Source: Candidatus Daviesbacteria bacterium (GTDB lineage Bacteria > Patescibacteriota > Microgenomatia > Daviesbacterales > UBA10151). From it: a DNA stretch of 10,376 nucleotides. The position numbers and the translations under genes were made by a program. Numbering within the stretch: position 1 is the stretch's first letter; every line of letters begins with the position of its first letter. Shown one piece after another: positions 1 to 7,906 of this stretch. The notes under the pieces are model-generated. The model saw only the letters and a program-made list of their open reading frames with translations, made no database searches and had not been told where the DNA came from. Location: contig JACPKO010000044.1 of assembly GCA_016186985.1 (NCBI GenBank), positions 1-10,376 on the forward strand, written 5' to 3'.

Positions 1-1161
<1,161 letters not shown>

Positions 1162-1204
1162 TTAACCGTCGTCCAGTTTAGGTAGTCTCTAAATATCACA
1201 ATCT

Positions 1205-1729
1205 ATGCCAGAAATTAAATTCTTCATTAATGAAGAGGTACACACCGGTCAATTAAGAGATGCTGGACTTGAATTACTTCAAAAAGATTTATTGGTTATA
1301 ACTGAATATCAACAAAGATTAAGCGAAGTTAACCCTGGAGTATCACCACTGCCTCAAGATATTCTCATAGGTCTTGCTCTGGGCAGACACGGACTTCCTG
1401 ATGGACTAAGGGAAAGGTGGAAAAAAGCTGAGCAACAAATGACAAGATTATTAGTATCTACAGGTGTACTAAGCTATCCTCATCAAGTTTGGCGAAATTT
1501 ATTCAGGAGACTACAATACACTCAAAGTCTACCCAATCAAGAACAAGCAAGCGGGTTTTTAAACCGTACACGAGCACGAATAGGATACTTACAAAGACCG
1601 GAGGGCGGTTTTGGAAGACTGGATTCCTTACGATGGTCTAGCTTAGTTTACACTGAAAATTTAATGCTGAAGGGCGCTATCCTAGGTGGAACTTATTTTA
1701 TTGAGCCTGAAAGACCTAATTTAAATTGA
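1205..1729 (+). CDS. Hypothetical protein, 174 aa (orphan 1 at the purA-guaA junction)
   Basis: I do not recognise this protein. It begins at the only plausible ATG, because an in-frame TAA at 1190-1192 closes the frame upstream. No Shine-Dalgarno is visible, so it may be leaderless or weakly translated. The product is soluble-looking, with no signal peptide or membrane segment. It is rich in Arg, Leu and Gln, with a predicted-helical centre (about residues 48-110: LPQDILIGLALGRHG, then charged and Leu-rich stretches) and a Gly-rich C-terminal third (GGFGRL, LKGAILGGTYF). It starts 43 nt after the purA stop. Its TGA abuts a relic of a guaA 3' end, so it occupies the same kind of slot (purA tail, gene, guaA tail) as the next gene. 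No convincing similarity to that next protein is visible. It is probably a real gene, given the 525-nt open frame in a compact genome, but its function is unknown. Confidence 0.75.
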   Translation: MPEIKFFINEEVHTGQLRDAGLELLQKDLLVITEYQQRLSEVNPGVSPLPQDILIGLALGRHGLPDGLRERWKKAEQQMTRLLVSTGVLSYPHQVWRNLFRRLQYTQSLPNQEQASGFLNRTRARIGYLQRPEGGFGRLDSLRWSSLVYTENLMLKGAILGGTYFIEPERPNLN

Positions 1730-1744
1730 TCACTCCCATTCCAT
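1730..1744 (-). pseudogene. guaA': Relic of a guaA 3' end (last codons MEWE-stop)
   Basis: On the minus strand these 15 bases read ATG GAA TGG GAG TGA, the same MEWE-stop as the intact guaA 3' end at 2377-2391, with one synonymous difference (GAG for GAA). Similarity fades beyond 1744, although a few more codons up to about 1765 can be aligned (S-K-P spacing). The relic starts exactly at the stop of the preceding orphan gene and runs into the purA-tail relic. On its own 14/15 identity is short. Its position, orientation and pairing with the purA relic make homology likely. Confidence 0.65.
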
Positions 1745-1746
1745 TA

Positions 1747-1835
1747 TATCTGGATGTTTCACGGAGAAGTTTTTGGGAGTAAAGATTGCAATTTTCTCAA
1801 CAGGCCCAAAAAGAGAAGAATACATTAGATTTTAA
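1747..1835 (+). pseudogene. purA': Relic of a second purA 3' end (last ~28 codons)
   Basis: Reading from 1758 to the TAA at 1833-1835 gives 25 residues that align without gaps to the last 25 residues of the intact purA, with 18 identical, including LGVKIAI, STGP and REEYI. Nucleotide identity over these 78 bases is about 50/78, and many differences are at third codon positions. Upstream, TATCT at 1747 still aligns with the YL codons of purA if one extra base is allowed. There is no start codon in frame, so this is a detached tail rather than a gene. The synonymous divergence argues for origin from a diverged relative's purA rather than a recent local duplication. Confidence 0.9.
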
Positions 1836-1850
1836 ACCTCTTAATTTTTA

Positions 1851-1879
1851 TTGATTTTTTATTTATTATGGGATATAAT
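1851..1879 (+). promoter_or_regulatory. Sigma-70-type promoter for the second orphan gene (leaderless)
   Basis: TTGATT at 1851-1856 and a perfect TATAAT at 1874-1879 are separated by exactly 17 bp. Transcription would begin about 7 nt further on, at 1886-1887, which coincides with the ATG of the downstream gene. The transcript is therefore predicted to be leaderless, in keeping with the absence of a Shine-Dalgarno sequence. Confidence 0.75.
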
Positions 1880-1886
1880 TTTGTTA

Positions 1887-2369
1887 ATGACAAAGGACTC
1901 TGAACCTAAAATTTCACTACTTGCCAAATCATATATAAGACAGTACCGGATAGGAGAAAGGATAGGCCTAAACACACCTAATGATCAAACACTCATAGGA
2001 TTCTTCCTAGATCAAAGATTAGATCGGGCAAAAATTTACCATCAAGGATGGTTTCTATCAAGACCCGGGACAAGTGTAATGGCTACAGTTCCCGTAATCG
2101 GCTGGCTTATACGACTTGTAGATCAAGCTGAGCGCAACTCACGAGATTCATTGGAACAAAAAGAAATATACACAACAGAATTTGTTTCCGAACATTATCC
2201 TACACCATCTGACAAGATTAGAGCCAGGCAAATTGAACTTGCAATAAATCAGTTATTCGCCATGGCTACAAACAAAACAATTACACACAAATACCCATCT
2301 TTCAAGCCAACCCAAGATGACTTAGAAGCTTGGTCTGGAAGCTGGAGACCTTCCTTTGAAAAAGTCTGA
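1887..2369 (+). CDS. Hypothetical protein, 160 aa (orphan 2 at the purA-guaA junction)
   Basis: I do not recognise this protein. A longer frame opens at a TTG at 1851, but that codon lies in the -35 box of the promoter described above, so I place the start at ATG 1887 (MTKDSEP). The product is soluble-looking and strongly charged. It has one hydrophobic stretch (about residues 63-76, VMATVPVIGWLIRL) that is more likely a buried or amphipathic helix than a membrane anchor, and a Trp-containing C-terminus (EAWSGSWRP). Its stop lies 7 nt from the convergent guaA stop, with no terminator visible between them. Upstream it is preceded by the relic purA tail, so it sits in the same purA-tail / gene / guaA-tail arrangement as the first orphan. 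Its own strong promoter supports expression. Its function is unknown. Confidence 0.75.
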   Translation: MTKDSEPKISLLAKSYIRQYRIGERIGLNTPNDQTLIGFFLDQRLDRAKIYHQGWFLSRPGTSVMATVPVIGWLIRLVDQAERNSRDSLEQKEIYTTEFVSEHYPTPSDKIRARQIELAINQLFAMATNKTITHKYPSFKPTQDDLEAWSGSWRPSFEKV

Positions 2370-2376
2370 CATAATT

Positions 2377-3900
2377 TCATTCCCATTCCATCGTTGCAGG
2401 GGGTTTTGTGGAAATATCATAAACTACCCGGTTTACATCCGGAACTTCAGTTACAATTCTGTTTGAAATTCTTTGCAAAAGTCCCCAGGGTAATTTGGCA
2501 AAATCCGCACTCATAGCATCTTTGGCCTCAATAGCCCTGATTGCAATTGTTTCCCCATAAACTCTTTGATCGCCTCTTACCCCTGTTGTTTTAATACCTG
2601 TAAAAACCGCGAACGCCTGCCATAAGTTGTTTGTGAATCCGAAATTTTCGATTTCCTCCCTTACGATTGCATCAGCCTTACGCAGAATTTTTAAGTTGTC
2701 CTTATTAACTTCACCAACAATTCTTACAGCCAGCCCGGGTCCCGGAAACGGCTGGCGTTTTGTTATTGACTCGGGCATCCCTAAAATTTGCCCAATTAAA
2801 CGGACTTCATCTTTATAAAAAGTTCTGAGAGGCTCAACAAGTGTAAATTCCATATCTTCAGGGAGTCCGCCGACATTGTGGTGTGATTTGATTTTTTCCG
2901 AATGTTTGCTTCCCTGGGACTCAATCACATCAGGATAAATAGTGCCCTGGACCAAAAACTTTGCTCCAAGTTTTTTCGCTTCCTTCTCGAAAACCCGGAT
3001 AAAAGTTTCGCCGATTTTTTTACGCTTCTTTTCAGGATCAATCACTCCTCTAAGAACATCTAAAAACTCATCTTCAGCATCAATTACCTCAATCCTCATA
3101 TCATAATTTTCCTTAAAAACTTCCTTCAATAAATCCGTTTCGCCCTCGCGCATAAGTCCCGAATCTATATAAAAGCAAGTCAAATTTTCTCCAATCGCTT
3201 TATGCACTAACAGGGCCGCAACAGATGAATCAACCCCGCCGGATAAAGCGCAGATTGCTTTTTCATTTCCTAAGGACTGGCGGATATTATCAATAAGTCC
3301 TTCAATGAATACTGAATCAATCTCCTGGCGCTTGGGTTCTATACCGCAAATCTTTAAAAAATTCCCAAGTAAAGTTTGTCCAAATTGGGTATGGATTACT
3401 TCTGGATGAAACTGGATGGCATATATTTTTTTCTTCTCATTGGAAATAGCCGCAACCGGAATTGTCTTGGTATGGGCCACAATCTTAAATCCGCCGGGAG
3501 CTTTTTTGACTTCATCTCCGTGAGACATCCAGACATTAAATTCTTTGGCTGTATTTTCAAAAAGGGGCGAGTCTTTTTCGATTGTAACAACCGCGGGCCC
3601 GTATTCTTTAATTTTTCCGGGACTTACTTTGCCATCCAAAATATGGGCAATTAATTGTTGCCCGTAACAAATTCCCAGAATCGGTATTCTCATTTCAAAA
3701 ATTTGTTTGTCAACTGTTGGAGAATTTTTGCCATACACTGATGCAGGCCCGCCTGAAAAAATTATTCCCTGGGGATTTTGCTCTTTTATCCTCTCTATTG
3801 CATCTTCCGGCTCAACCACCATTACAGTTTGGCCAAGTTCACGGATCCTTCTGGAAATTAAGTGGGCTGTTTGTGAACCAAAATCGATTATTATAATCAT
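2377..3900 (-). CDS. guaA: GMP synthase (glutamine-hydrolysing)
   Basis: This enzyme converts XMP, ATP and glutamine to GMP. The 507-aa product is complete and close to the family length (E. coli 525). The N-terminal class I glutamine amidotransferase domain (about residues 1-185) has the nucleophile Cys78 in GICYGQQ and the His165/Glu167 pair in FHPEV. The ATP-pyrophosphatase domain begins with the P-loop SGGVDSS at 220-226. The C-terminal dimerisation and XMP-binding part shows KSHHNVGG, EPLRTFYKDEVR, RQPFPGPGLA, GDQRVYGE and the terminal STKPPATMEWE. The start is ATG, with no clear Shine-Dalgarno. It lies 126 nt downstream of purQ on the same strand, across an inverted repeat, and converges with the second orphan gene 7 nt away. 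A relic of a second guaA end lies at 1730-1744. Confidence 0.98.
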   Translation of the reverse strand: MIIIIDFGSQTAHLISRRIRELGQTVMVVEPEDAIERIKEQNPQGIIFSGGPASVYGKNSPTVDKQIFEMRIPILGICYGQQLIAHILDGKVSPGKIKEYGPAVVTIEKDSPLFENTAKEFNVWMSHGDEVKKAPGGFKIVAHTKTIPVAAISNEKKKIYAIQFHPEVIHTQFGQTLLGNFLKICGIEPKRQEIDSVFIEGLIDNIRQSLGNEKAICALSGGVDSSVAALLVHKAIGENLTCFYIDSGLMREGETDLLKEVFKENYDMRIEVIDAEDEFLDVLRGVIDPEKKRKKIGETFIRVFEKEAKKLGAKFLVQGTIYPDVIESQGSKHSEKIKSHHNVGGLPEDMEFTLVEPLRTFYKDEVRLIGQILGMPESITKRQPFPGPGLAVRIVGEVNKDNLKILRKADAIVREEIENFGFTNNLWQAFAVFTGIKTTGVRGDQRVYGETIAIRAIEAKDAMSADFAKLPWGLLQRISNRIVTEVPDVNRVVYDISTKPPATMEWE

Positions 3901-3906
3901 AAGCTA

Positions 3907-4025
3907 CAAGTACCAAGATACAAGTTTTCCAAACAAATTCCAATAATCAATTTTAAAATCTAACGATTTTGGGCATTAGAATTTGGTATTTGAGAATTGT
4001 TTGTTTCTTGTTCCTTGGATACTTG
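3907..4025. repeat. Long imperfect inverted repeat filling the purQ-guaA gap
   Basis: The left arm (3907-3960) and right arm (3965-4025) are imperfect reverse complements. The outer ends match (CAAGTA-CCAAG against CAAGTATCCAAGG) and the middle shares the AAACAA/AATT and CCAAATT-like words. The centre is a perfect hairpin of AAAATC, loop TAAC, GATTTT (3955-3970). The element begins next to the purQ stop and ends just short of the guaA start. It resembles a dispersed REP- or MITE-like palindromic element. It could also act as an RNA hairpin separating purQ from guaA expression. I saw no second copy in the window. Confidence 0.7.
3915..3943 (-). promoter_or_regulatory. Possible guaA promoter inside the inverted repeat
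   Basis: On the minus strand TTGGAA (3938-3943) and TATCTT (3915-3920) are spaced by 17 bp, which would start transcription about 10 nt before the guaA ATG. Both boxes are imperfect and the sequence is low-complexity repeat, so this is tentative. Without it, guaA would depend on read-through from purLQ. Confidence 0.35.
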
Positions 4026-4026
4026 G

Positions 4027-4830
4027 TTATTTGAAATAGGCAATTCCATTCTTAAAAATCTGCATCCCTGGTCCTTCTTTAGGGATCTTAACTCCTTCTC
4101 TTTTATATTTTTCTTTAAGCAAAGGCGCATCCGGCCGTTGGTTAAAAAACAATGCCCGCTCGGGATGGGGCATTAATCCGAATATTTTCCCGGTCTCATC
4201 CACTATACCGGCAATACTCTCCAATGAACCATTAGGGTTAGGTTCGATATTTTGATATTTACAAATTTCACCTTCGTAATATTTTAAAACAGCCAAACCC
4301 CTTTCATTTATCTTAATTAAAGTTTCAGGGTCAGTATAAAACCTGCCTTCCCCATGGGCAATTGGACAAGAAAATTTATCAATGCCTAAAAGCCACGGCG
4401 TTTTTCTTCCCGAAACTTCCAAGTCCACCCAACGGTTTATATACCGGGAGTTTTTGTTGTATTGCAAAGCCACCTGCCGCTCTCCTATTTTCCCATCTAA
4501 AGCAGGAACCAATCCTAAATTTGCCATTATCTGGAATCCGTTGCAAAAACCTACCATTAACTTATCCTCAGAGACAAATTTTTTAACTTCTTCCCAAAGA
4601 TGGTCACGGATGCGGTTGGCGTAAGCCTTGCCGGATCCAGTATCATCGCCGAATGAAAACCCTCCGGGAAAAACCAGGATCTGATAGTCAGATATCTTAA
4701 CCTTTTTATCTATTAAATCATTAATATGAACAATTCTGGACTCCCCTCCCGCTAACTCAAAAGCAAATGCTTCTTCCTCTTCACAATTTAATCCATACCC
4801 CGATAAAATTAATACTTTTGGTTTTACCAT
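4027..4830 (-). CDS. purQ: Phosphoribosylformylglycinamidine synthase, glutaminase subunit
   Basis: PurQ hydrolyses glutamine and channels ammonia to PurL for FGAR to FGAM conversion. The 267-aa product is a complete class I glutamine amidotransferase. It has the N-terminal GYGLNCE, the FPGGFSFGDD oxyanion region, the nucleophile Cys96 in GFCNGFQIMANLGLVPA, and the His222/Glu224 pair in MPHPERALF. It is longer than the Bacillus-type protein (about 227 aa) and resembles the longer form found in some archaea and bacteria. The ATG lies inside the end of purL with a 7-nt overlap, and a perfect AGGAGG stands 8 nt before it. This indicates tight translational coupling of the two subunits. The hairpin-forming repeat follows directly after its stop. 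Confidence 0.97.
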   Translation of the reverse strand: MVKPKVLILSGYGLNCEEEEAFAFELAGGESRIVHINDLIDKKVKISDYQILVFPGGFSFGDDTGSGKAYANRIRDHLWEEVKKFVSEDKLMVGFCNGFQIMANLGLVPALDGKIGERQVALQYNKNSRYINRWVDLEVSGRKTPWLLGIDKFSCPIAHGEGRFYTDPETLIKINERGLAVLKYYEGEICKYQNIEPNPNGSLESIAGIVDETGKIFGLMPHPERALFFNQRPDAPLLKEKYKREGVKIPKEGPGMQIFKNGIAYFK

Positions 4831-7800
4831 TTTTCAAACCTCCTTCGATAAGTTTCTAAAGCCTTTTGGACTAGTATATTTATCACGATCGTATTATTTA
4901 TACTAGTCGCTTTAATGCTCATATCGTTTGTGACTTTACCTATTTCCGCAAACGCCACCCCTTTAAATAAGCTGAGCTTTTCTTCGAATAACTTTTCAAA
5001 TTCTTTTTTCTTTTTTGGGTCTATTGTTAAAAGAATTCTTCCTGTGGATTCCGAAAACAAAGCTTCGGAATCAGAAGAAAATTTACCCGGTAATCTTTTA
5101 AGATTTACACTAGCACCCAGAATTCCTGACATACTCATTTTAGCCAAAGCCACCGCGAGTCCTCCGCGGTTTATGCCTATTGCTGATGCGATTAAACCTT
5201 TCTCAACCGCCTTAGTATAATTTTTATAAAGATTATAATTTTTATACGGATCAACTTCAGGAATGCGATTACCTTCATAACCCAACATGGAATAATATTC
5301 TGATCCCCCAAGCTCACCTGAGGTTTCGCCCAATACATAAATTAAATCTCCCGGAAATTTTGCGTCAATTGTCACAGCATTTTCTACATTATCAACAATT
5401 CCCAGCGAGGTTATTAGAAGTGTCGGAGGAACGGAAATCTTTACCGGCTTGCCTTTATCGTCAAATCCTTTAAAATCATTAAACATTGAATCTTTGCCTG
5501 AAATTAAAGGAGAAAGATATGCTACAGATAAATCATAAACTCCTTCACATGTTTTTTTGAGCTGGTCTAAACGTACCGGATCGTCTCCCGATGGCCAGCA
5601 AAAATTATCCAAAAGTGCAATTTTTTCAGGGTTAGCTCCGGCAATTACGGCATTTTTAAAAGCAGCGTCAACTGAAGCTGCTGCCATCTTATAGGCATCT
5701 ATTTCACTATAGCCCGGAAAATATCCCTGGGACAAAACTAACCCCCTGTTGGATTTATAAACAGGTTTTACAACTACAGCCTCCGAGTTGACTCTTCCCC
5801 TTCCTTGCAGCGGATATGTAACTGCTGTCCCCTGCACTGTGTGATCATATTGTGTTGATAAAAAATCATAACTGCAAATATTTAAACGGCCCAGCATATT
5901 GGCAAAATCCTTCGTTAAATCTTTCTCCTGTTTTAGTTCTGGTTCTTCAAAATTCCCTACCCTATACGCGCTACGCTGTACCCTTTTCGGAAGTCCTTCA
6001 TGCAAAAAATCCAGATCCAAATCCAATATTGTTTTACCGGAATATTTAATTAAGCATTTTCCCGATTTGGTAAATTCACCAATATTCCAGGCGCCAACTC
6101 CGCGGCTTTTCATTAGCTGCTCAAATTTCTTCCATTTAGTTTTAGGGACTGCAAGATTCATTCTTTCCTGAGATTCGGAAATCCAAATCTGCCAGGGATC
6201 AAGCCCCGGATACTTAAGTGGTACTTTTTCTAAATTAACTATTACTCCTCCGGATTCCTTTGCCATTTCTCCAACTGAGGAAGACAACCCTCCCCCGCCA
6301 TTGTCAGTTATCGAGTTATATAACCCTAAGTCGCGGGCTTCTTTAACTATTGCATCTGAAAATTTCTTTTGGGTGATAGGATCTCCTATCTGCACTGCCG
6401 TTGAGGGAGATCCGCTATGTAAACTTTCTGAAGAAAAAGTTGCACCGTGAATACCGTCAAGTCCTACTTTTCCTCCCATCATTATTACATAGTCTCCCGG
6501 TTTGGCTTTTTTCTCCCAGGATTTGCGGCCAGCGGATTTTTTTGGAATAAGCCCAACTGTCCCGCAAAAAACTAATGGTTTACCTTTGTATCTACCGTCA
6601 AAGTACAAAAACCCCATGGGTGTTGGGATTCCGGACTGGTTCCCTCCGGCATTCACCCCAGCAATAACCCCCTCCATTATCCGTTTTGGTAATAACATAG
6701 CCTGGGTTTTTTGAAAGTCGCGGTAGATCAGCCTATTATCATCCGGGTCAGCGAAACAAAAACCATATGTATTAAAGATAGGTTTTGCGCCCAGTCCAAA
6801 CCCCAAAGCATCCCTGTTAACTCCGACAATCCCGGTTATAGAACCGCCAAATGGATCCAGAGCAGAAGGAGTATTATGGGTTTCAACTTTATGTGTAACC
6901 AAAAAATTTTCATCAAATTCTATCGCACCTGAATTATCTTTAAAAACCGAAACACAAAAGTCATCTTTACCCCTGAGCTTTCTTATCTTTTCTGTTGCCC
7001 CCTTAATATATCTTTTGAACAAACCTTCCTGTATATCATCTAAAGGACCGGCAAAGATTGTATGCTTGCAGTGCTCGCTCCAAGTCTGGGCTAATGTTTC
7101 AAGTTCAATATCAGTCGGGTTTCGCTTTTTGCTTTTAAAATAATTTTGGATCGCATGCATGTAATCTAACCCCAAAGCCAGTGGACCGCGGGGCTTTCCA
7201 TCTGGTCCCATAATTCCTTCTTTGCCGATTTTTGCAAGCTCTTCATCGGAAACATTTAAATCAACATCTAAAACTTTTTGGGCGCCTGTAATTGAGACTT
7301 TAGGGACAAGAAATAAGTTCTTTCCTTCGGAAACAAAATCCTTTTTATCATAAATATGCGCCCTTTGGATTAAAGGATTATACATTCCGGCTGCTATTTG
7401 CTTAATTTCGGATTTTGACAAAGCTCCGCTGATGAAAGTTACCTGGGAAGAATAAACATCTTCTTCAAAATCAAATTTTAATTTTAAATGATCCTCAATT
7501 CCAGTTCTGGTTGTTTTTCCAATATTGTCAGTCACCCCCGGCAAAAACCCTATCTCTATCGCCCAGTTAAAATTCACTTTTAAATTATGCTCTAAGTTCA
7601 CAAATAAAGTATTTTCCGATCCTGAACTTATTATTCTTATTTTAGACCCTTCTGTAACAGGGTTAATCAGTGTAAACCCTATTTTTTTTAACTGCTCGCT
7701 TGAGAGAATTTTTTCAATTGTATAAATATCGGCTAAGTCGACTGATTTAATTTTTTTGTAGAAAGGAAAGTTTTGGAAGGATTTTTGCCGGGACTTCGCT

Positions 7801-7844
7801 CGGGTGTCCGGGACTTTTTGATAAACAGCTATTCTTGAAATCAT
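4824..7844 (-). CDS. purL: Phosphoribosylformylglycinamidine synthase, synthetase subunit (long, ~1000-aa type)
   Basis: PurL uses ATP and ammonia supplied by PurQ to convert FGAR to FGAM. At 1006 aa it is neither the short Bacillus type (about 740 aa, needing separate PurS) nor the fused E. coli type (about 1300 aa with its own glutaminase). The first ~170 residues look like the PurS-like N-terminal domain (IAVYQKVPDTRA; IEIGFLPGVTDNIG), which would explain why no purS is seen here. The linker and first AIRS-like half follow, with WSEHCKH (His258), VETHNTPSALDPFGG, GGNQSGIPTP and DNGGGGLSSSVGE. After a linker at about 615-640 comes the second half, with DHTVQGTAVTYP, ALLDNFCWPSG, SGKDSM and GETSGELGGSEYY. 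The ATG at 7844 follows a good promoter. The stop overlaps purQ. Two short GC-rich repeat islands are embedded in frame. Confidence 0.97.
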   Translation of the reverse strand: MISRIAVYQKVPDTRAKSRQKSFQNFPFYKKIKSVDLADIYTIEKILSSEQLKKIGFTLINPVTEGSKIRIISSGSENTLFVNLEHNLKVNFNWAIEIGFLPGVTDNIGKTTRTGIEDHLKLKFDFEEDVYSSQVTFISGALSKSEIKQIAAGMYNPLIQRAHIYDKKDFVSEGKNLFLVPKVSITGAQKVLDVDLNVSDEELAKIGKEGIMGPDGKPRGPLALGLDYMHAIQNYFKSKKRNPTDIELETLAQTWSEHCKHTIFAGPLDDIQEGLFKRYIKGATEKIRKLRGKDDFCVSVFKDNSGAIEFDENFLVTHKVETHNTPSALDPFGGSITGIVGVNRDALGFGLGAKPIFNTYGFCFADPDDNRLIYRDFQKTQAMLLPKRIMEGVIAGVNAGGNQSGIPTPMGFLYFDGRYKGKPLVFCGTVGLIPKKSAGRKSWEKKAKPGDYVIMMGGKVGLDGIHGATFSSESLHSGSPSTAVQIGDPITQKKFSDAIVKEARDLGLYNSITDNGGGGLSSSVGEMAKESGGVIVNLEKVPLKYPGLDPWQIWISESQERMNLAVPKTKWKKFEQLMKSRGVGAWNIGEFTKSGKCLIKYSGKTILDLDLDFLHEGLPKRVQRSAYRVGNFEEPELKQEKDLTKDFANMLGRLNICSYDFLSTQYDHTVQGTAVTYPLQGRGRVNSEAVVVKPVYKSNRGLVLSQGYFPGYSEIDAYKMAAASVDAAFKNAVIAGANPEKIALLDNFCWPSGDDPVRLDQLKKTCEGVYDLSVAYLSPLISGKDSMFNDFKGFDDKGKPVKISVPPTLLITSLGIVDNVENAVTIDAKFPGDLIYVLGETSGELGGSEYYSMLGYEGNRIPEVDPYKNYNLYKNYTKAVEKGLIASAIGINRGGLAVALAKMSMSGILGASVNLKRLPGKFSSDSEALFSESTGRILLTIDPKKKKEFEKLFEEKLSLFKGVAFAEIGKVTNDMSIKATSINNTIVINILVQKALETYRRRFEKW
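4839..4844 (-). promoter_or_regulatory. Perfect Shine-Dalgarno for purQ within the end of purL
   Basis: AGGAGG on the minus strand lies 8 nt before the purQ ATG, inside the last codons of purL. It fixes the purQ start. It also shows that this organism uses canonical Shine-Dalgarno recognition for internal operon genes, in contrast to the leader-poor starts elsewhere in the window. Confidence 0.9.
5956..5983. repeat. Four degenerate 7-bp units inside the purL linker
   Basis: On the plus strand four consecutive heptamers follow the pattern NNTACSC, including TATACGC (5963-5969) and GCTACGC (5970-5976). The patch is GC-richer than its surroundings and encodes PurL residues about 621-630 (RVQRSAYRVG) on the minus strand, in the linker between the two synthetase halves. 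The frame is intact. Confidence 0.5.
7788..7816. repeat. 9-bp direct repeat in a GC-rich patch near the purL start
   Basis: CCGGGACTT occurs at 7788-7796 and again at 7808-7816, with a related CGGGTGTC between. The patch is GC-rich within an otherwise AT-rich gene and encodes residues about 10-20 of PurL (KVPDTRAKSRQ). The reading frame is preserved and the VPDxRA part looks native to the family, so this may be coincidence rather than an insert. Confidence 0.35.
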
Positions 7845-7861
7845 TAATCGATTACATGCCT

Positions 7862-7890
7862 ATAATACTTAAAAAATGCTAAAATTACAA
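7862..7890 (-). promoter_or_regulatory. Promoter for purLQ
   Basis: On the minus strand TTGTAA (7885-7890) and TATTAT (7862-7867) are separated by exactly 17 bp. Transcription would begin about 7 nt downstream, leaving a leader of only about 10 nt before the purL ATG. No riboswitch or longer leader can fit between this start and the gene, so any purine control must act at the promoter or elsewhere. Confidence 0.65.
7877..7885 (+). promoter_or_regulatory. Possible extended -10 element for the HAD gene
   Basis: TGCTAAAAT has the TGn plus TAAAAT form of an extended -10, with a predicted start about 15 nt before the HAD ATG. No good -35 is visible at 17 bp. It overlaps the purL promoter on the other strand, so the two divergent genes may compete for polymerase. 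Confidence 0.35.
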
Positions 7891-7906
7891 CAGGGAAATA
7901 TATAAT

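Noticed and set aside
1162..1204. Promoter for the first orphan gene
   Set aside because: Only poor -10-like words (TAAATA, TATCAC) occur, with no matching -35 at 16-18 bp, so none is called.
1851..1886. Longer N-terminus (TTG start) for the second orphan gene
   Set aside because: The TTG is the -35 box of a near-consensus promoter whose -10 also lies inside this stretch, and transcription would start at the ATG at 1887.
1205..2369. Homology between the two orphan proteins
   Set aside because: Only short, low-quality similarities could be aligned by eye (for example ILIG against TLIG). This is not enough to call them paralogues.
4824..7844. Open frames on the plus strand opposite purL and guaA
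   Set aside because: They are short, overlap well-conserved genes antisense, show no recognisable protein features, and lack ribosome binding sites.
7901..7906. TATAAT directly before the HAD ATG as its -10 box
   Set aside because: Transcription would begin inside the first codons of a gene whose N-terminus (FDLDGVL) is clearly needed, and no -35 lies at a proper distance.
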